64,000 nucleotides of DNA from Glycomyces salinus (GTDB lineage Bacteria > Actinomycetota > Actinomycetes > Mycobacteriales > Micromonosporaceae): NCBI RefSeq assembly GCF_016428645.1, contig NZ_JAELXW010000006.1, forward strand, positions 62,001 to 126,000, read 5' to 3'. The notes under the pieces were generated by a model that was not told the DNA's origin, did not search any database, and was given only the letters and a program-made list of their open reading frames with translations. The number at the start of each line of letters is the position of its first letter. The first letter of the stretch is position 1. A program made the position numbers and the translations under genes. Shown one piece after another: positions 54,596-63,385 of the stretch.

Positions 54596-54633
54596 AGAAT
54601 ATATTGAGATACATCGATAGGCAAGCGCTCCCA
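54596..54633 (-). promoter_or_regulatory. Promoter and CebR-like operator of the CE1 esterase
   Basis: Minus strand: TTGCCT (54619-54624), 17-bp spacer, TATTCT (54596-54601). The 14-mer GGCAAGCGCTCCCA (54620-54633) matches the LacI-family CebR consensus TGGGAGCGCTCCCA in one full half site and overlaps the -35 box. Confidence 0.55.
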
Positions 54634-54789
54634 TGGCTCCGGCCCGACCGACGCCGTCCCCCGATCGGCGGAATCTCCACCGGCGGCGCCTCCGCACCCG
54701 GCCCTCTTGTCGGAGGCACCCGCCAAGCTGGCCCCTAAGGTTCCCCTTCTAGGGAGGGTGGGGGTTAGGGACGGCTCATGCGTTCGGCG

Positions 54790-55626
54790 TCAGTGCCCGA
54801 ACTTGTCCGAGTCGGCCGCGGCGCCTTCCCCGCGGTCCAGGGCCGACAGCGCGGCCACGTCCGCTTCGTCCAGAGAGAAGTCGAAGACGTCCAGGTTCTC
54901 GCGCAGCCGCTCGGAATTGCTCGACTTCGGCACCGTGACCAGGCCGAGCTCCATATGCCAGCGCAGCACGACCTGCCCCGGCGTCCGGCCGTAGCGCTCG
55001 GCCAGCTCGGCCACGACCGGCTCGCGCAGCGCGTCCACGCCGTCCCCGCCCAGCGGCGACCACGACTCGGTCACGATCCCGTGCTCGGCGTGGAAGGCGC
55101 GCGCCTCGCCGCGGGTGGTCAGCGGGCTCAGCTGGATCTGGTTGACCTCCGGAGCCACGCCGGTCTCGGCGATCAGCCGCTCCAGATGCGACGGCTTGAA
55201 GTTCGAGGTGCCGATCGCCTTCACCCGGCCCTGCTCCCGGAGCCGGATCATGCCCTTCCAGGCGTCGACGTACCGGTCCTGGTCGGGGTTCGGCCAGTGG
55301 ATCAGCAGCAGGTCCAGATAGTCCAGGCCCATCAGGTCCAGGCTCCGCTCGCAGGCCTCGGCGGCCTCGGCGACCCCGTGCCAGCGCTTGTTGAACTTCG
55401 TGGTCACGAACAGGTCCTCGCGCGCCGCGCCCGAGGCCTTCACCCCGCGTCCCACGCCGCGCTCGTTCCGGTAGTTCTCGGCGGTGTCGAACAGCCGGTA
55501 ACCGGCCTCGACCGCCTCCGCGACCACGCGCTCGGACTCGGCGTCGTCCATCGGCCAGGTCCCCAGGCCCAGCCGGGGCATGGTCGCGCCGCCGCTGAGC
55601 GCGACGGTCGGTGCGGTGGTGGTCAT
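54790..55626 (-). CDS. Aldo/keto reductase
   Basis: 278 aa NADPH-dependent oxidoreductase with TIM-barrel motifs: GLGTWPMDD, FDTAENYRNE (catalytic Asp and Tyr), VTTKFNK (Lys), LIHWPNPD (His) and the C-terminal cofactor motif VPKSSNSERLREN. ATG 55626 starts MTTTAPTVALSGG. Substrate unknown. Stand-alone, divergent from corA. Confidence 0.9.
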   Translation of the reverse strand: MTTTAPTVALSGGATMPRLGLGTWPMDDAESERVVAEAVEAGYRLFDTAENYRNERGVGRGVKASGAAREDLFVTTKFNKRWHGVAEAAEACERSLDLMGLDYLDLLLIHWPNPDQDRYVDAWKGMIRLREQGRVKAIGTSNFKPSHLERLIAETGVAPEVNQIQLSPLTTRGEARAFHAEHGIVTESWSPLGGDGVDALREPVVAELAERYGRTPGQVVLRWHMELGLVTVPKSSNSERLRENLDVFDFSLDEADVAALSALDRGEGAAADSDKFGH

Positions 55627-55719
55627 GGTGCTGCTCCATCCGTTTGCATCCGTTTGCCGTCCCCCACCATACGTCGCCGCGCTACTGTCGCAGCAAGTTC
55701 GAGGAACGGAGGAGCGGCG

Positions 55720-56841
55720 ATGGCCAGGTTCGATCGGAACCCCTTCCGCAAACGGGACCCCGACCGGCGCCCGCAGGGCTCGCCGGACGAGGAGGACCCG
55801 GGCTGGCAGGGACACCGCAGCGGCACCGAGGCCGTGGTCGAGACCGCCGTCTACGCCGACGGGCACCGGATCGAGTCGGGGTCCCTGGAGCGCACCTACG
55901 AACTGGTCCGCGCCGGCCGCGGCATGGGGTGGATCGGCCTCTACCGGCCCGACGACGCCACCGTCCAGTCGGTGGCCGCCGAGTTCGACCTCCACCCGCT
56001 CGCGGTCGAGGACGCCCTGACCGGGCACCAGCGGCCCAAGCTCGAACGCTACGGCGAGACCCTGTTCTGCGTCCTGCGCCCCGCCCACTACCTCGACTCG
56101 GCCGAGCAGGTCGAGATCGGCGAGCTGCACCTGTTCGCGGGCCCGGACTTCATCGTCACCATCCGCCGATCCGAGGCCCCGGAGCTGGGCCTGGTCCGCC
56201 GCCGCATGGAGGACCACCCCGAGCTGCTGCGCCTGGGCCCCGAAGCGGTCCTGTACGCCGTCCTCGACCGGGTCGTCGACGACTACTCCCCGGTCCTGGC
56301 CGGGGTCGACGGCGACCTCGACGAGATCGAGTCCGAGGTCTTCGGCGGCGACGTCGAGGTCTCCCGGCGCATCTACAAGCTGGGCCGCGAGGTCATCGAG
56401 TTCCACCGCGCGGTGGCCCCGCTCGAGGAGATGTGCGGCCTGCTGCGGTCGGGTTTCGAGAAGTACCGGATCGACCTCGAGCTCCAGCGGCTGCTGCGGG
56501 ACGTCGAGGACCACGCCGTGCGCGTCAACGAGCGCGTCGAGGGCTACCGCGAGCTGCTGAACAACATGCTCTCGGTCAACGCCACCGTCGTCGCCCAGCG
56601 CCAGAACGAGGAGATGGCCCGCATCACCCAGGCCGGCCTGGCCCAGAACGAGGTCGTCAAGAAGATCTCGGCCTGGGCGGCGATCCTGTTCGCCCCCACG
56701 CTGGTCGGCACCGTCTACGGCATGAACTTCGACCACATGCCCGAGCTCCACTGGACCCTGGGGTACCCCATTGCCGTGGTCCTGATGCTGCTGTGCAGCG
56801 TGGTCCTCTACCGCTTCATGAAATGGCGCGAATGGTTCTAG
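55720..56841 (+). CDS. corA: CorA-type Mg2+/Co2+ channel
   Basis: 373 aa. Long cytoplasmic N-terminal domain with coiled-coil, then two C-terminal TM helices with the signature YGMNF and the MPEL loop (YGMNFDHMPELHW) between them. C-terminus basic (KWREWF). ATG 55720 with GGAGGAG upstream. Pentameric divalent-cation channel by family. Confidence 0.93.
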   Translation: MARFDRNPFRKRDPDRRPQGSPDEEDPGWQGHRSGTEAVVETAVYADGHRIESGSLERTYELVRAGRGMGWIGLYRPDDATVQSVAAEFDLHPLAVEDALTGHQRPKLERYGETLFCVLRPAHYLDSAEQVEIGELHLFAGPDFIVTIRRSEAPELGLVRRRMEDHPELLRLGPEAVLYAVLDRVVDDYSPVLAGVDGDLDEIESEVFGGDVEVSRRIYKLGREVIEFHRAVAPLEEMCGLLRSGFEKYRIDLELQRLLRDVEDHAVRVNERVEGYRELLNNMLSVNATVVAQRQNEEMARITQAGLAQNEVVKKISAWAAILFAPTLVGTVYGMNFDHMPELHWTLGYPIAVVLMLLCSVVLYRFMKWREWF

Positions 56842-56907
56842 GTCCGCTGGACCGGTGGCTGCCGCGCAACTCACATCCCGCGGGTCCATGCGCACATTTC
56901 TTGATCT

Positions 56908-56922
56908 TGATTGTCATTATCA
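56908..56922 (+). promoter_or_regulatory. Zur/Fur-like box upstream of the metallophore importer
   Basis: TGATTGTCATTATCA, an imperfect 7-1-7 palindrome (5 of 7 pairs), placed 26 bases before the permease ATG. The pattern TGAxxxTCATTxTCA resembles actinobacterial Zur boxes. Confidence 0.5.
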
Positions 56923-56948
56923 TTCCGCTCCCGGAATGAGAGGACCCC

Positions 56949-58031
56949 ATGGCAGAGCCCGCCGCCGTCGAACGGCCGCAGGGCCGCGCCGCAGGACGAC
57001 CCCGCCCGGTCGCGCCCGTCGCGGCCGTGCTCGCGGTCGCACTGGCGGTCTCCGCGCTGGTCTCGATCGGCGCTGGCGCGGCCTCGATCCCGCCGGCCGA
57101 CACCGCCTCCTACCTGTGGGCCGCGCTCACCGGCGGGACCATCCCGGCCGAGGAGGCCGGCCGCTACCAGATCGTGTGGCAGATCCGCACCCCGCGAGTC
57201 CTGCTCGCCGCGCTCGTCGGCGCGGGCCTCGGCGCGATGGGCGTCGCGGTCCAGGCGATGGTCCGCAACGCGCTCGCCGAGCCGTACCTGCTCGGCGTCT
57301 CGGCCGGGGCCGCGACCGGCGCGGTCGCCGTCGGCGTCTGGGGCGGCCTCGGAGCGCTCGGGATCTACGCGGTCTCCGGCGGCGCCTTCGTCGGCGCCCT
57401 GGCCGCCGCGCTCGTGGTCTACCTCGCCGCCGTCCAGCGCACCGGACTGAGCCCGCTGCGGCTGGTCCTGGTCGGCGTCGCCATGTCCTTCGCGTTCCAG
57501 GCGGCGATGAGCGTCATCGTCTACTTCGCGCCCGACGCCGAGGCCGCCAGCACCGTGCTGTTCTGGACGATGGGCGGCTTCGGGGCCGCGAGCTGGGCGA
57601 CGCTCCCGGTCGTCGCCGTCGCGGTGGTCGCCGGCATCGCCGTCCTGGCCCGCAACGCCAGGATCCTGGACGTGCTGTCCATGGGCGAGGAGACCGCCTC
57701 CAGCCTCGGCGTCGACTCCGGGCGTCAGCTCGCCTGGCTGCTCGCGCTCACCTCCCTGGTGACCGGCGTCATGGTCGCCGTCTCCGGCGCGATCGGCTTC
57801 GTCGGGCTCATCGTGCCCCACGTGGTCCGCATCGTCGTCGGCGCCGACCACGGCCGGGTCCTGGCCGTGGCGCCGCTGACCGGGGCGGTCCTGATGGTCT
57901 GGATCGACCTCGCCTCCCGCACGCTCGTGGCCCCGCGGGAGCTGCCGGTCGGCGCCGTGACCGCGCTGATCGGCGTGCCGGTGTTCGTCTACCTGCTGCG
58001 CCGCCGCGGCTACCTGTTCGGAGGAAGCTGA
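56949..58031 (+). CDS. FecCD-family metallophore ABC permease
   Basis: 360 aa with about nine to ten TM helices; family hallmarks RTPRVLLAALVGAGLGAMGVAVQAMVRN-type motif, LGVSAGAATGA and GFVGLIVPHVVR near the C-terminus. Imports iron-siderophore, B12 or other metal chelates with the ATPase and binding protein that follow by 1 bp and a 4-bp overlap. One permease gene only, so it presumably works as a homodimer. Confidence 0.92.
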   Translation: MAEPAAVERPQGRAAGRPRPVAPVAAVLAVALAVSALVSIGAGAASIPPADTASYLWAALTGGTIPAEEAGRYQIVWQIRTPRVLLAALVGAGLGAMGVAVQAMVRNALAEPYLLGVSAGAATGAVAVGVWGGLGALGIYAVSGGAFVGALAAALVVYLAAVQRTGLSPLRLVLVGVAMSFAFQAAMSVIVYFAPDAEAASTVLFWTMGGFGAASWATLPVVAVAVVAGIAVLARNARILDVLSMGEETASSLGVDSGRQLAWLLALTSLVTGVMVAVSGAIGFVGLIVPHVVRIVVGADHGRVLAVAPLTGAVLMVWIDLASRTLVAPRELPVGAVTALIGVPVFVYLLRRRGYLFGGS

Positions 58032-58032
58032 C

Positions 58033-58824
58033 ATGGACCTGCGCCTCGACCGGCTCGGCGTCGCCATCGGCGGCGCCCGGATCATCCGCGACCTGACCCT
58101 CGAGGCCCCGTCCGGCACCGTGCTCGGCCTCATCGGCCCCAACGGCTCGGGCAAGACCACGGCCCTGCGCAGCGTCTACCGCTCGCTGCGGCCCGACAGC
58201 GGCGCAGTGTGGACCGGCGACCGCGACCTGTGGAAGCTGCCCAGGCGCGAGGCGGCCCTCACCGTCGCGGCCGTCACCCAGCAGCACCGGGCGCACCTCG
58301 ACTTCACCGTCGCCGAGATCGTCGCGATGGGACGGCACCCGCATCACCGGCACGGCGGGCGGCTCGGCGAGGCCGAGCGGCGGCTGTGCCGCGAGGCCAT
58401 GGAACGCGTCGACGTGGCCCACCTCGCCGACCGCGGCGCCCTGACCCTGTCCGGCGGCGAGATGCAGCGGGTCCTGGTGGCGCGCGCGCTCGTCCAGCAG
58501 CCGCGCGTGCTGGTCCTGGACGAGCCGACCAACCACCTCGACCTGAAGCACCAGCTCGGGCTGCTCTCCCTCATCGCCGGCTCGGACCTGACGGTGCTGA
58601 CCGTGCTGCACGACCTCAACCTGGCCGCGGCCGTGTGCGACCGGATCGCGGTGCTGTCCGAAGGCGACCTGGTGGCGGTCGGCAAGCCCGACGAGGTGCT
58701 CACCGCCGAGCTGCTCAAGACCGTCTTCGGCGTCGACGGCGAGGTCGTCCCGCACCCGCGCACCGGCCGCCCCCAGATCCTCTTCTCGATCCCCGAACCC
58801 GCTACAACCGAAGGAACCCGATGA
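58033..58824 (+). CDS. FecE-type ABC ATPase
   Basis: 263 aa. Walker A GLIGPNGSGKTTALRSV, Q-loop TQQHRAHLDF, signature LSGGEMQRVLVARALV, Walker B LVLDEPTNHLDL, H-loop LHDLNLAA. One base after the permease gene; its TGA overlaps the ATG of the binding-protein gene (ATGA). Confidence 0.95.
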   Translation: MDLRLDRLGVAIGGARIIRDLTLEAPSGTVLGLIGPNGSGKTTALRSVYRSLRPDSGAVWTGDRDLWKLPRREAALTVAAVTQQHRAHLDFTVAEIVAMGRHPHHRHGGRLGEAERRLCREAMERVDVAHLADRGALTLSGGEMQRVLVARALVQQPRVLVLDEPTNHLDLKHQLGLLSLIAGSDLTVLTVLHDLNLAAAVCDRIAVLSEGDLVAVGKPDEVLTAELLKTVFGVDGEVVPHPRTGRPQILFSIPEPATTEGTR

Positions 58825-59798
58825 AACGCACCACCAGCACCGCCGCCGGACTCGCCGTCCTCGCCCTCACCGCCGCCTGCGGCGCCGAGGTCGAGTCCTC
58901 CGGGGACGCCCAGACCTTCACCGTCGACCGCTGCGGCGAGGCCGTGGAGTACACCACGCCGGAGCGGGCGGTGGTGTACGAGGGCGGCAGCGCCGACAAG
59001 ATGTTCGTCCTCGGCCTCACCGACCACGTGCACGGGTACGTCATGCCCCCGGCCAACCCTCCGGTGGAGGAGTCTCCGTTCGCCGACGACTACGCCCAGG
59101 TCGAGTTCCTCTCCGACGACCTGCTCAACCGCGAGCTCGTCGTCGACGCCGGCGCCGACTTCGTCGTGGCCGGATGGAACTCCGGGTTCAGCGACGAGCG
59201 CGGCATCACCCCCGAGATCCTCGACGACCTCGACATCCAGAGCTTCATGCACACCGAATCGTGCTTCTCCTACCCCGAGTACCCCGAGACCACCACGCCG
59301 CTCGAGGGGCTCTACACCGACCTCGAACGCCTCGGGCAGATCTTCGGCGTCGAGGACCGCGCCGCCGAGGTCGTCGCCGACTTCGAAGCGCGCGTGGACG
59401 CCGTCGAGGCCGCCGCGCCAGAAGGCGACCCGCTCAAGGTCTTCCTCTACGACTCCGGCACCGACCAGCCCTTCACGGCCGGCAACCAGGTGCCGCCCAA
59501 CGACATCTTCACCGCCGCCGGAGCCGTCAACATCTTCGGCGACCTCGACGAGCGCTGGACGCAGGTCGGCTGGGAACCGGTCGTCGAGGCCCAGCCCGAC
59601 GTCATCGCCATCCTCGACTACCAGGACCAGCCCGCCGAGGAGAAGATCGAGTTCCTCAAGACCAACGCCAACACCAAGGACCTCCCGGCCGTGGTGAACG
59701 ATCGGTTCTTCGTCCTCGACTACAACGAGGCCATCAGCGGGCCCCGCATCATCGACGGCATGGAGGCGTTCTCCGAGTACCTCCAGACCCTCCAGTGA
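58821..59798 (+). CDS. FecB-type metallophore-binding lipoprotein
   Basis: 325 aa. Lipobox LTAAC at about 16-20 after a short signal. Fold type III helical-backbone binding protein; VVDAGADFVVAGWNSGFSDE and the LYTDLERLGQIFGVEDRAAEVV region are typical of FecB/BtuF-like proteins. Captures a metal chelate for the FecCD permease. The ligand cannot be read from the sequence; the Zur-like box suggests zinc as an alternative to iron. Confidence 0.9.
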   Translation: MKRTTSTAAGLAVLALTAACGAEVESSGDAQTFTVDRCGEAVEYTTPERAVVYEGGSADKMFVLGLTDHVHGYVMPPANPPVEESPFADDYAQVEFLSDDLLNRELVVDAGADFVVAGWNSGFSDERGITPEILDDLDIQSFMHTESCFSYPEYPETTTPLEGLYTDLERLGQIFGVEDRAAEVVADFEARVDAVEAAAPEGDPLKVFLYDSGTDQPFTAGNQVPPNDIFTAAGAVNIFGDLDERWTQVGWEPVVEAQPDVIAILDYQDQPAEEKIEFLKTNANTKDLPAVVNDRFFVLDYNEAISGPRIIDGMEAFSEYLQTLQ

Positions 59799-61030
59799 CG
59801 ACCCGCACGAGCGAGGCCCGGCTGTGGGGCGAGCTGTGGCCGCTGCTGCTCGCCTCGGCCGTGAGTCTGTTTCCCTTCACCGTCTACTCGACGTTCCTGG
59901 TCCCCATCGCGCGCGCCGCCGAAGCCGACGTGGCCGCCGTCGGCGCCCTCAGGGGCCTCGGCGGCATCTGCGCCCTCGTCGTCGGCGTCGCGGTCGCGCC
60001 GCTGCTCGGCCGCTTCGCCAAGCAGAACGTGAGCGCGGCGGCACTGGTGCTGCTCGCGGCCAGCTCACTGGCCGCGCTCAGCGGCGAGTACATCGCGCTC
60101 GTGGTCTTCTGCGCCGGGATCGGCACGGCCACGGCCGTGCTGTTCCCCTCGCTCCTGTCGGCCGCCGCCGAGCGCTACGACGATGAGGCGACCTCCGGCC
60201 GGGCCGCGACCCTGGTCACCGCGGCCCAGTCGCTCGCGGCGGTGGCCGCGGGCCCGGTCATCGGCGTGATCGCCTGGCAGACCGGGTGGCGCGGCTGCCT
60301 GATCGCCACCGCGGCGGTCGCCGTCGCGCTCGCCGTCGGCTTCCGCCGGCGGCCCGGGCCCTCGGCGGCGGCGGGCGCGGACGGGCCGCCGTCGTATCTG
60401 GACGGCTTCCGCGGCATCGCCGCCCGGCCGGCGCTGCTCGGGCTGATCACGGTGGCCGCGCTGCGCACGGCCGCGCTCATGGGGTGCCTGGCGTATCTCG
60501 CCGCCTGGTTCGAGCACGAGTACGCGGTCGCGGCCACGGCCTTCACGCTGGTGTGGACCCTCAGCGGATTGTCGTTCTTCCTCGGCAACTACGGCGCGGG
60601 CCGGTGGATCGGGAGCGCGGAGGGGCCGGGGCGCGCGCACGCGGCCATGGTCGCCGGGCTCGCCGCCGCAGCCGCCGGACTCGCGGCGGTGTTCTGGGCT
60701 CCGGCGCTGCCGCTCGCGCTGCTCGGCGTCGCCGCCCAGTCCGCCGGGCACGCCGTGGCCGCCGCCGCGATCACCTCGCTCCTCGTGCGCCGGGGCGGAC
60801 AGGCCACCACCGCGGCCCTCAGCGTCAACGCCGCGGGCATGAGCCTGGGCACCTTCACCGGCGCCGCCCTCTGCGGCGCGGGCCTGGCGGCCGCGGGCTA
60901 CCTCGGACTGGCCGGGGCGCTGGCGCTGCCGCTGGCCGCTGGGCTGGTCCTCGCTTCGGTCCTGGCCGTCCGGTTCCGCGCCGCTTCGCGGCCCGGAGCG
61001 GTCACCGCTCCAGGTAGGCGGCGAGGTTAG
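59795..61030 (+). CDS. MFS transporter, coupled to the metallophore importer
   Basis: 411 aa with 12 TM helices; starts at GTG 59795 overlapping the binding-protein TGA (GTGA). The shared operon suggests metallophore export or transfer of the chelate. The last 29 bp overlap the convergent SRPBCC gene. Confidence 0.85.
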   Translation: MTTRTSEARLWGELWPLLLASAVSLFPFTVYSTFLVPIARAAEADVAAVGALRGLGGICALVVGVAVAPLLGRFAKQNVSAAALVLLAASSLAALSGEYIALVVFCAGIGTATAVLFPSLLSAAAERYDDEATSGRAATLVTAAQSLAAVAAGPVIGVIAWQTGWRGCLIATAAVAVALAVGFRRRPGPSAAAGADGPPSYLDGFRGIAARPALLGLITVAALRTAALMGCLAYLAAWFEHEYAVAATAFTLVWTLSGLSFFLGNYGAGRWIGSAEGPGRAHAAMVAGLAAAAAGLAAVFWAPALPLALLGVAAQSAGHAVAAAAITSLLVRRGGQATTAALSVNAAGMSLGTFTGAALCGAGLAAAGYLGLAGALALPLAAGLVLASVLAVRFRAASRPGAVTAPGRRRG

Positions 61031-61463
61031 CCAGCGAGGAGGCCAGCCCGGCGGCGTGGTCTTCGGCGGAGATGCCGGAGGGCACGTCGGCGGCGCTGAT
61101 CTCCACCCGCGTCCCCCCATCGATCGCCGTGACCGTCCAGGTCATGGTCATCGTGCCCGCGAAGGATGGGTCGTCGGACTCGAATTCGATGTCCTGCACG
61201 ACCCGCTCGCCCGGCACGAACTCGACGAAGCGGGCCTCGACGACGTCGGAGTCGGCGGTCGCCTTCCCCGGGGATCCGGTGCCGTCGTCGTAGGTCAGCA
61301 CCAGCCGGTACGACCCTCCCGGGCGCGCGTCGAACCGCTCGAACCGCCCGCTCATGCCCGCCGGTGGAAGCCACTCCAGCAGCGCCGCCGGCTCGACCAG
61401 TGCCGCGTAGGCCCGCTCGGTCGAGACCGCGATGTCCTTGGAGGCCCTGTCGATTCTCTCCAT
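61002..61463 (-). CDS. SRPBCC/AHSA1-type START domain protein
   Basis: 153 aa AHSA1-like START-domain fold (VSTERAYAALVEPAALLEWLPP, RFERFDARPGGSYRLVLTY). Such proteins bind hydrophobic ligands; function unknown. Overlaps the MFS gene tail by 29 bp. A second SRPBCC gene lies at 61958. Confidence 0.85.
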   Translation of the reverse strand: MERIDRASKDIAVSTERAYAALVEPAALLEWLPPAGMSGRFERFDARPGGSYRLVLTYDDGTGSPGKATADSDVVEARFVEFVPGERVVQDIEFESDDPSFAGTMTMTWTVTAIDGGTRVEISAADVPSGISAEDHAAGLASSLANLAAYLER

Positions 61464-61957
61464 GCGCGAATGGTAGCCACCACCCCCGACACGGCAAGCC
61501 GTCCACGCCGGTGCCGCCGCGATCCCTGTATCGGCGACTGAACGCCGAACAAGAAGTCAACAGCTCCGCCGTTCCTTCATGAACCACCCAATACGCCCGG
61601 CGCTGTCCCAGCAGCGCAAGGACCGATCCTCGGCGTAATCAGAAGCGGGTCAGTGCGGGGTCGAAGGTACCTGCTTCACCTCCCAGGTCAGACGCGTGCA
61701 ACTCTGTGCGGCATGTCCCCGGCAGGACGCTTCCCGGATCTCGGCCATGGCCGCAATGTCACCGATGACGCGCATCCACCCGGCCGAAGTCCACGCCATC
61801 CCAGGCGGCGCCAGCAGCCTCGGGCCCGGAGGGTGCGTGGCGGTCGACTGGAACTCGGGTGAGCAGGCACCCGAAACGGCCTCCCCCGAAAGTTGACGCA
61901 ACTCGATGGTTGCAATAAGATGGCAACCATCAAGTTGCGATTAATTGGGGGTACGCG
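61464..61957. other. Intergenic region with no convincing gene
   Basis: 494 bp between divergent SRPBCC genes. Overlapping frames of 66-83 codons exist on both strands at 61650-61901, but without ribosome sites or family-like sequence. The right end contains the promoter/operator listed next. Confidence 0.5.
61893..61938 (+). promoter_or_regulatory. Promoter with 16-bp inverted-repeat operator
   Basis: TTGACG (61893-61898), 17-bp spacer, TAAGAT (61916-61921). GCAACTCGATGGTTGC (61898-61913) is an inverted repeat of GCAACCATCAAGTTGC (61923-61938) at 15 of 16 positions; it covers the spacer and -10. This is the likely binding site of the ArsR protein encoded two genes on. Confidence 0.75.
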
Positions 61958-62389
61958 ATGGGTTTTCCAGACAGCATCGAGCGCACCGTGGAGCTCGCTC
62001 ATCCACCGGACAAGGTGTGGGCTGCGCTGACCACCGCAGAGGGCCTGAGCGGCTGGTTCGGTACCGAAGCGCAGATAGATCTGCGTCCGGGCGGGTCGGG
62101 GTGGATGCGATGGACCGGGGGCGAGACCGCTGAACTGCGCGTGGAACGCGTGGAGGCGGCAACGGTCTTCGGATTCACCTGGCCGATCACCGGACTGCCC
62201 GAGGACGATCCGCGGCGCACCTATGTCGAGTTCACCCTAGAATCGGTGGACACCGGCACGCTGCTGCGCGTGGTCGAGACCGGTTTCGCGCAGCTTTCCG
62301 ACAACGTCCATCGCGACGCATTCGAAGGCAACGTCGAAGGATGGGCGAGCGAACTCGACGAACTCGTCGGATACCTCGATGCCTCCTGA
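61958..62389 (+). CDS. SRPBCC/AHSA1 START-domain protein, first gene of ArsR operon
   Basis: 143 aa AHSA1-type protein (VELAHPPDKVWAALTTAEGL, GWFGTEAQIDLRPGGSG). ATG 61958 is preceded by GGGGG. Co-transcribed with arsR and a VOC gene. ArsR-SRPBCC pairs are common; the START protein probably binds the inducing ligand or a substrate. Confidence 0.88.
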   Translation: MGFPDSIERTVELAHPPDKVWAALTTAEGLSGWFGTEAQIDLRPGGSGWMRWTGGETAELRVERVEAATVFGFTWPITGLPEDDPRRTYVEFTLESVDTGTLLRVVETGFAQLSDNVHRDAFEGNVEGWASELDELVGYLDAS

Positions 62390-62726
62390 TGCTGAGGCGA
62401 TCGCCGAACAGGTTTTCGTCGCGCTCGCCGACCCGACTCGGCGCGCCATTCTGACCGAGCTGGCGTCCGGCGGCCCGGCCACCGTGACCGAACTCGCCGA
62501 TCGGTTGCCCATCACCCGGCAGGCGATCGCCAAGCACCTGGCCCTGCTTACCCAGACGGGTCTGGTGGCACCGGAACCGAGAGAAGGGCGTCGCGTTCGA
62601 TACCGGCTGCACTCCGCGCCTATGCAAGTGGCACAGCAGTTCCTCGCCGCAATGGCACGAGACTGGGACCAGCGCCTGCATTCCCTGCAAGACCATCTGG
62701 ACAGCACATCGGAGGACCCATCATGA
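62379..62726 (+). CDS. ArsR-family transcriptional repressor
   Basis: 115 aa winged helix: VFVALADPTRRAILTELASG, recognition helix TELADRLPITRQAIAKHLAL, wing LVAPEPREGRRVRYRL. No Cys metal motif (ELCVGD type) is seen, so it is a non-metal ArsR (SdpR/SRPBCC-linked). Overlaps the preceding gene by 11 bp; stop overlaps the VOC gene start (ATGA). Presumed autorepressor at 61898-61938. Confidence 0.92.
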   Translation: MPPDAEAIAEQVFVALADPTRRAILTELASGGPATVTELADRLPITRQAIAKHLALLTQTGLVAPEPREGRRVRYRLHSAPMQVAQQFLAAMARDWDQRLHSLQDHLDSTSEDPS

Positions 62727-63103
62727 ACCCGCAGTTCGGCGGCGGTCAGAACATCGCCATGAAACTCCCGAAAGCACAGTTCGAGCAGACCGTCGCCTTC
62801 TACCGAGACGTACTGGGCATGGACGTGGTCGACGAGAGCCGGGCCGACATCGCCGCCGGCGTGCAGCAGTCCGTGTCTGTGCAGTTCGGGCCGGTGACGC
62901 TCTGGCTCGACCGAGTCGACAACTACGCGAGTGCCGAGCTCTGGCTAGAGCTGTTCACCGACGACGTGGAGCAAGCCACCAGCCACCTCGCCGAGCACGG
63001 CGTGTCCCCTCAGGATGAACTGGAGCCACTGCCGCCGGGCTTGGCGGCCCACTGGATCACGAACCCTGTAGGAGTCCCACATCTCATTCGACGCCCCGAC
63101 TGA
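62723..63103 (+). CDS. VOC/glyoxalase-family protein
   Basis: 126 aa VOC fold (MKLPKAQFEQTVAFYRDVLGM, ELWLELFTDDVEQATSHL, HWITNPVGVPHLI). Third gene of the ArsR operon, ATGA overlap. Could be a dioxygenase, lyase or binding-type resistance protein; the substrate is unknown. Confidence 0.85.
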   Translation: MNPQFGGGQNIAMKLPKAQFEQTVAFYRDVLGMDVVDESRADIAAGVQQSVSVQFGPVTLWLDRVDNYASAELWLELFTDDVEQATSHLAEHGVSPQDELEPLPPGLAAHWITNPVGVPHLIRRPD

Positions 63104-63354
63104 AGAGCGCCGGGAACAAGACCCCAGAGTTCTATTGAACGCTCGCGGCGATCGACGCCCGACCGGACGCGTGCCCACATTCGCCGACTGCAGTGGCCCT
63201 GGCAATTCAGGCAACTGCCGCATCGATGCCCTCGGCAACCTACCCGAACCGGACTTGGAGCAGGGTCCTCGAAGCTGTCGCTCCCCGATTCCAGTTGTCC
63301 AGAAAACCTGCCTGCGACCGGTCACAGTCGTTCACAAGCGGTCACAGACGCACA

Positions 63355-63379
63355 CATGGGCCCCGCAAGGGGGCCCATG
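63355..63379 (-). terminator. Terminator of the tmRNA gene
   Basis: 10-bp perfect stem CATGGGCCCC / GGGGCCCATG with a GCAAG loop, seven bases beyond the tmRNA 3' end. Confidence 0.75.
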
Positions 63380-63385
63380 GTGATG

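Noticed and set aside
61650-61901. 83-codon frame on the minus strand and 66-codon frame on the plus strand
   Set aside because: They overlap each other in opposite directions and neither has a ribosome site or recognisable sequence.
63104-63354. Short direct repeats CGGTCACAG before the tmRNA
   Set aside because: Only two short copies about 20 bp apart; not enough to call an array, attachment site or operator.
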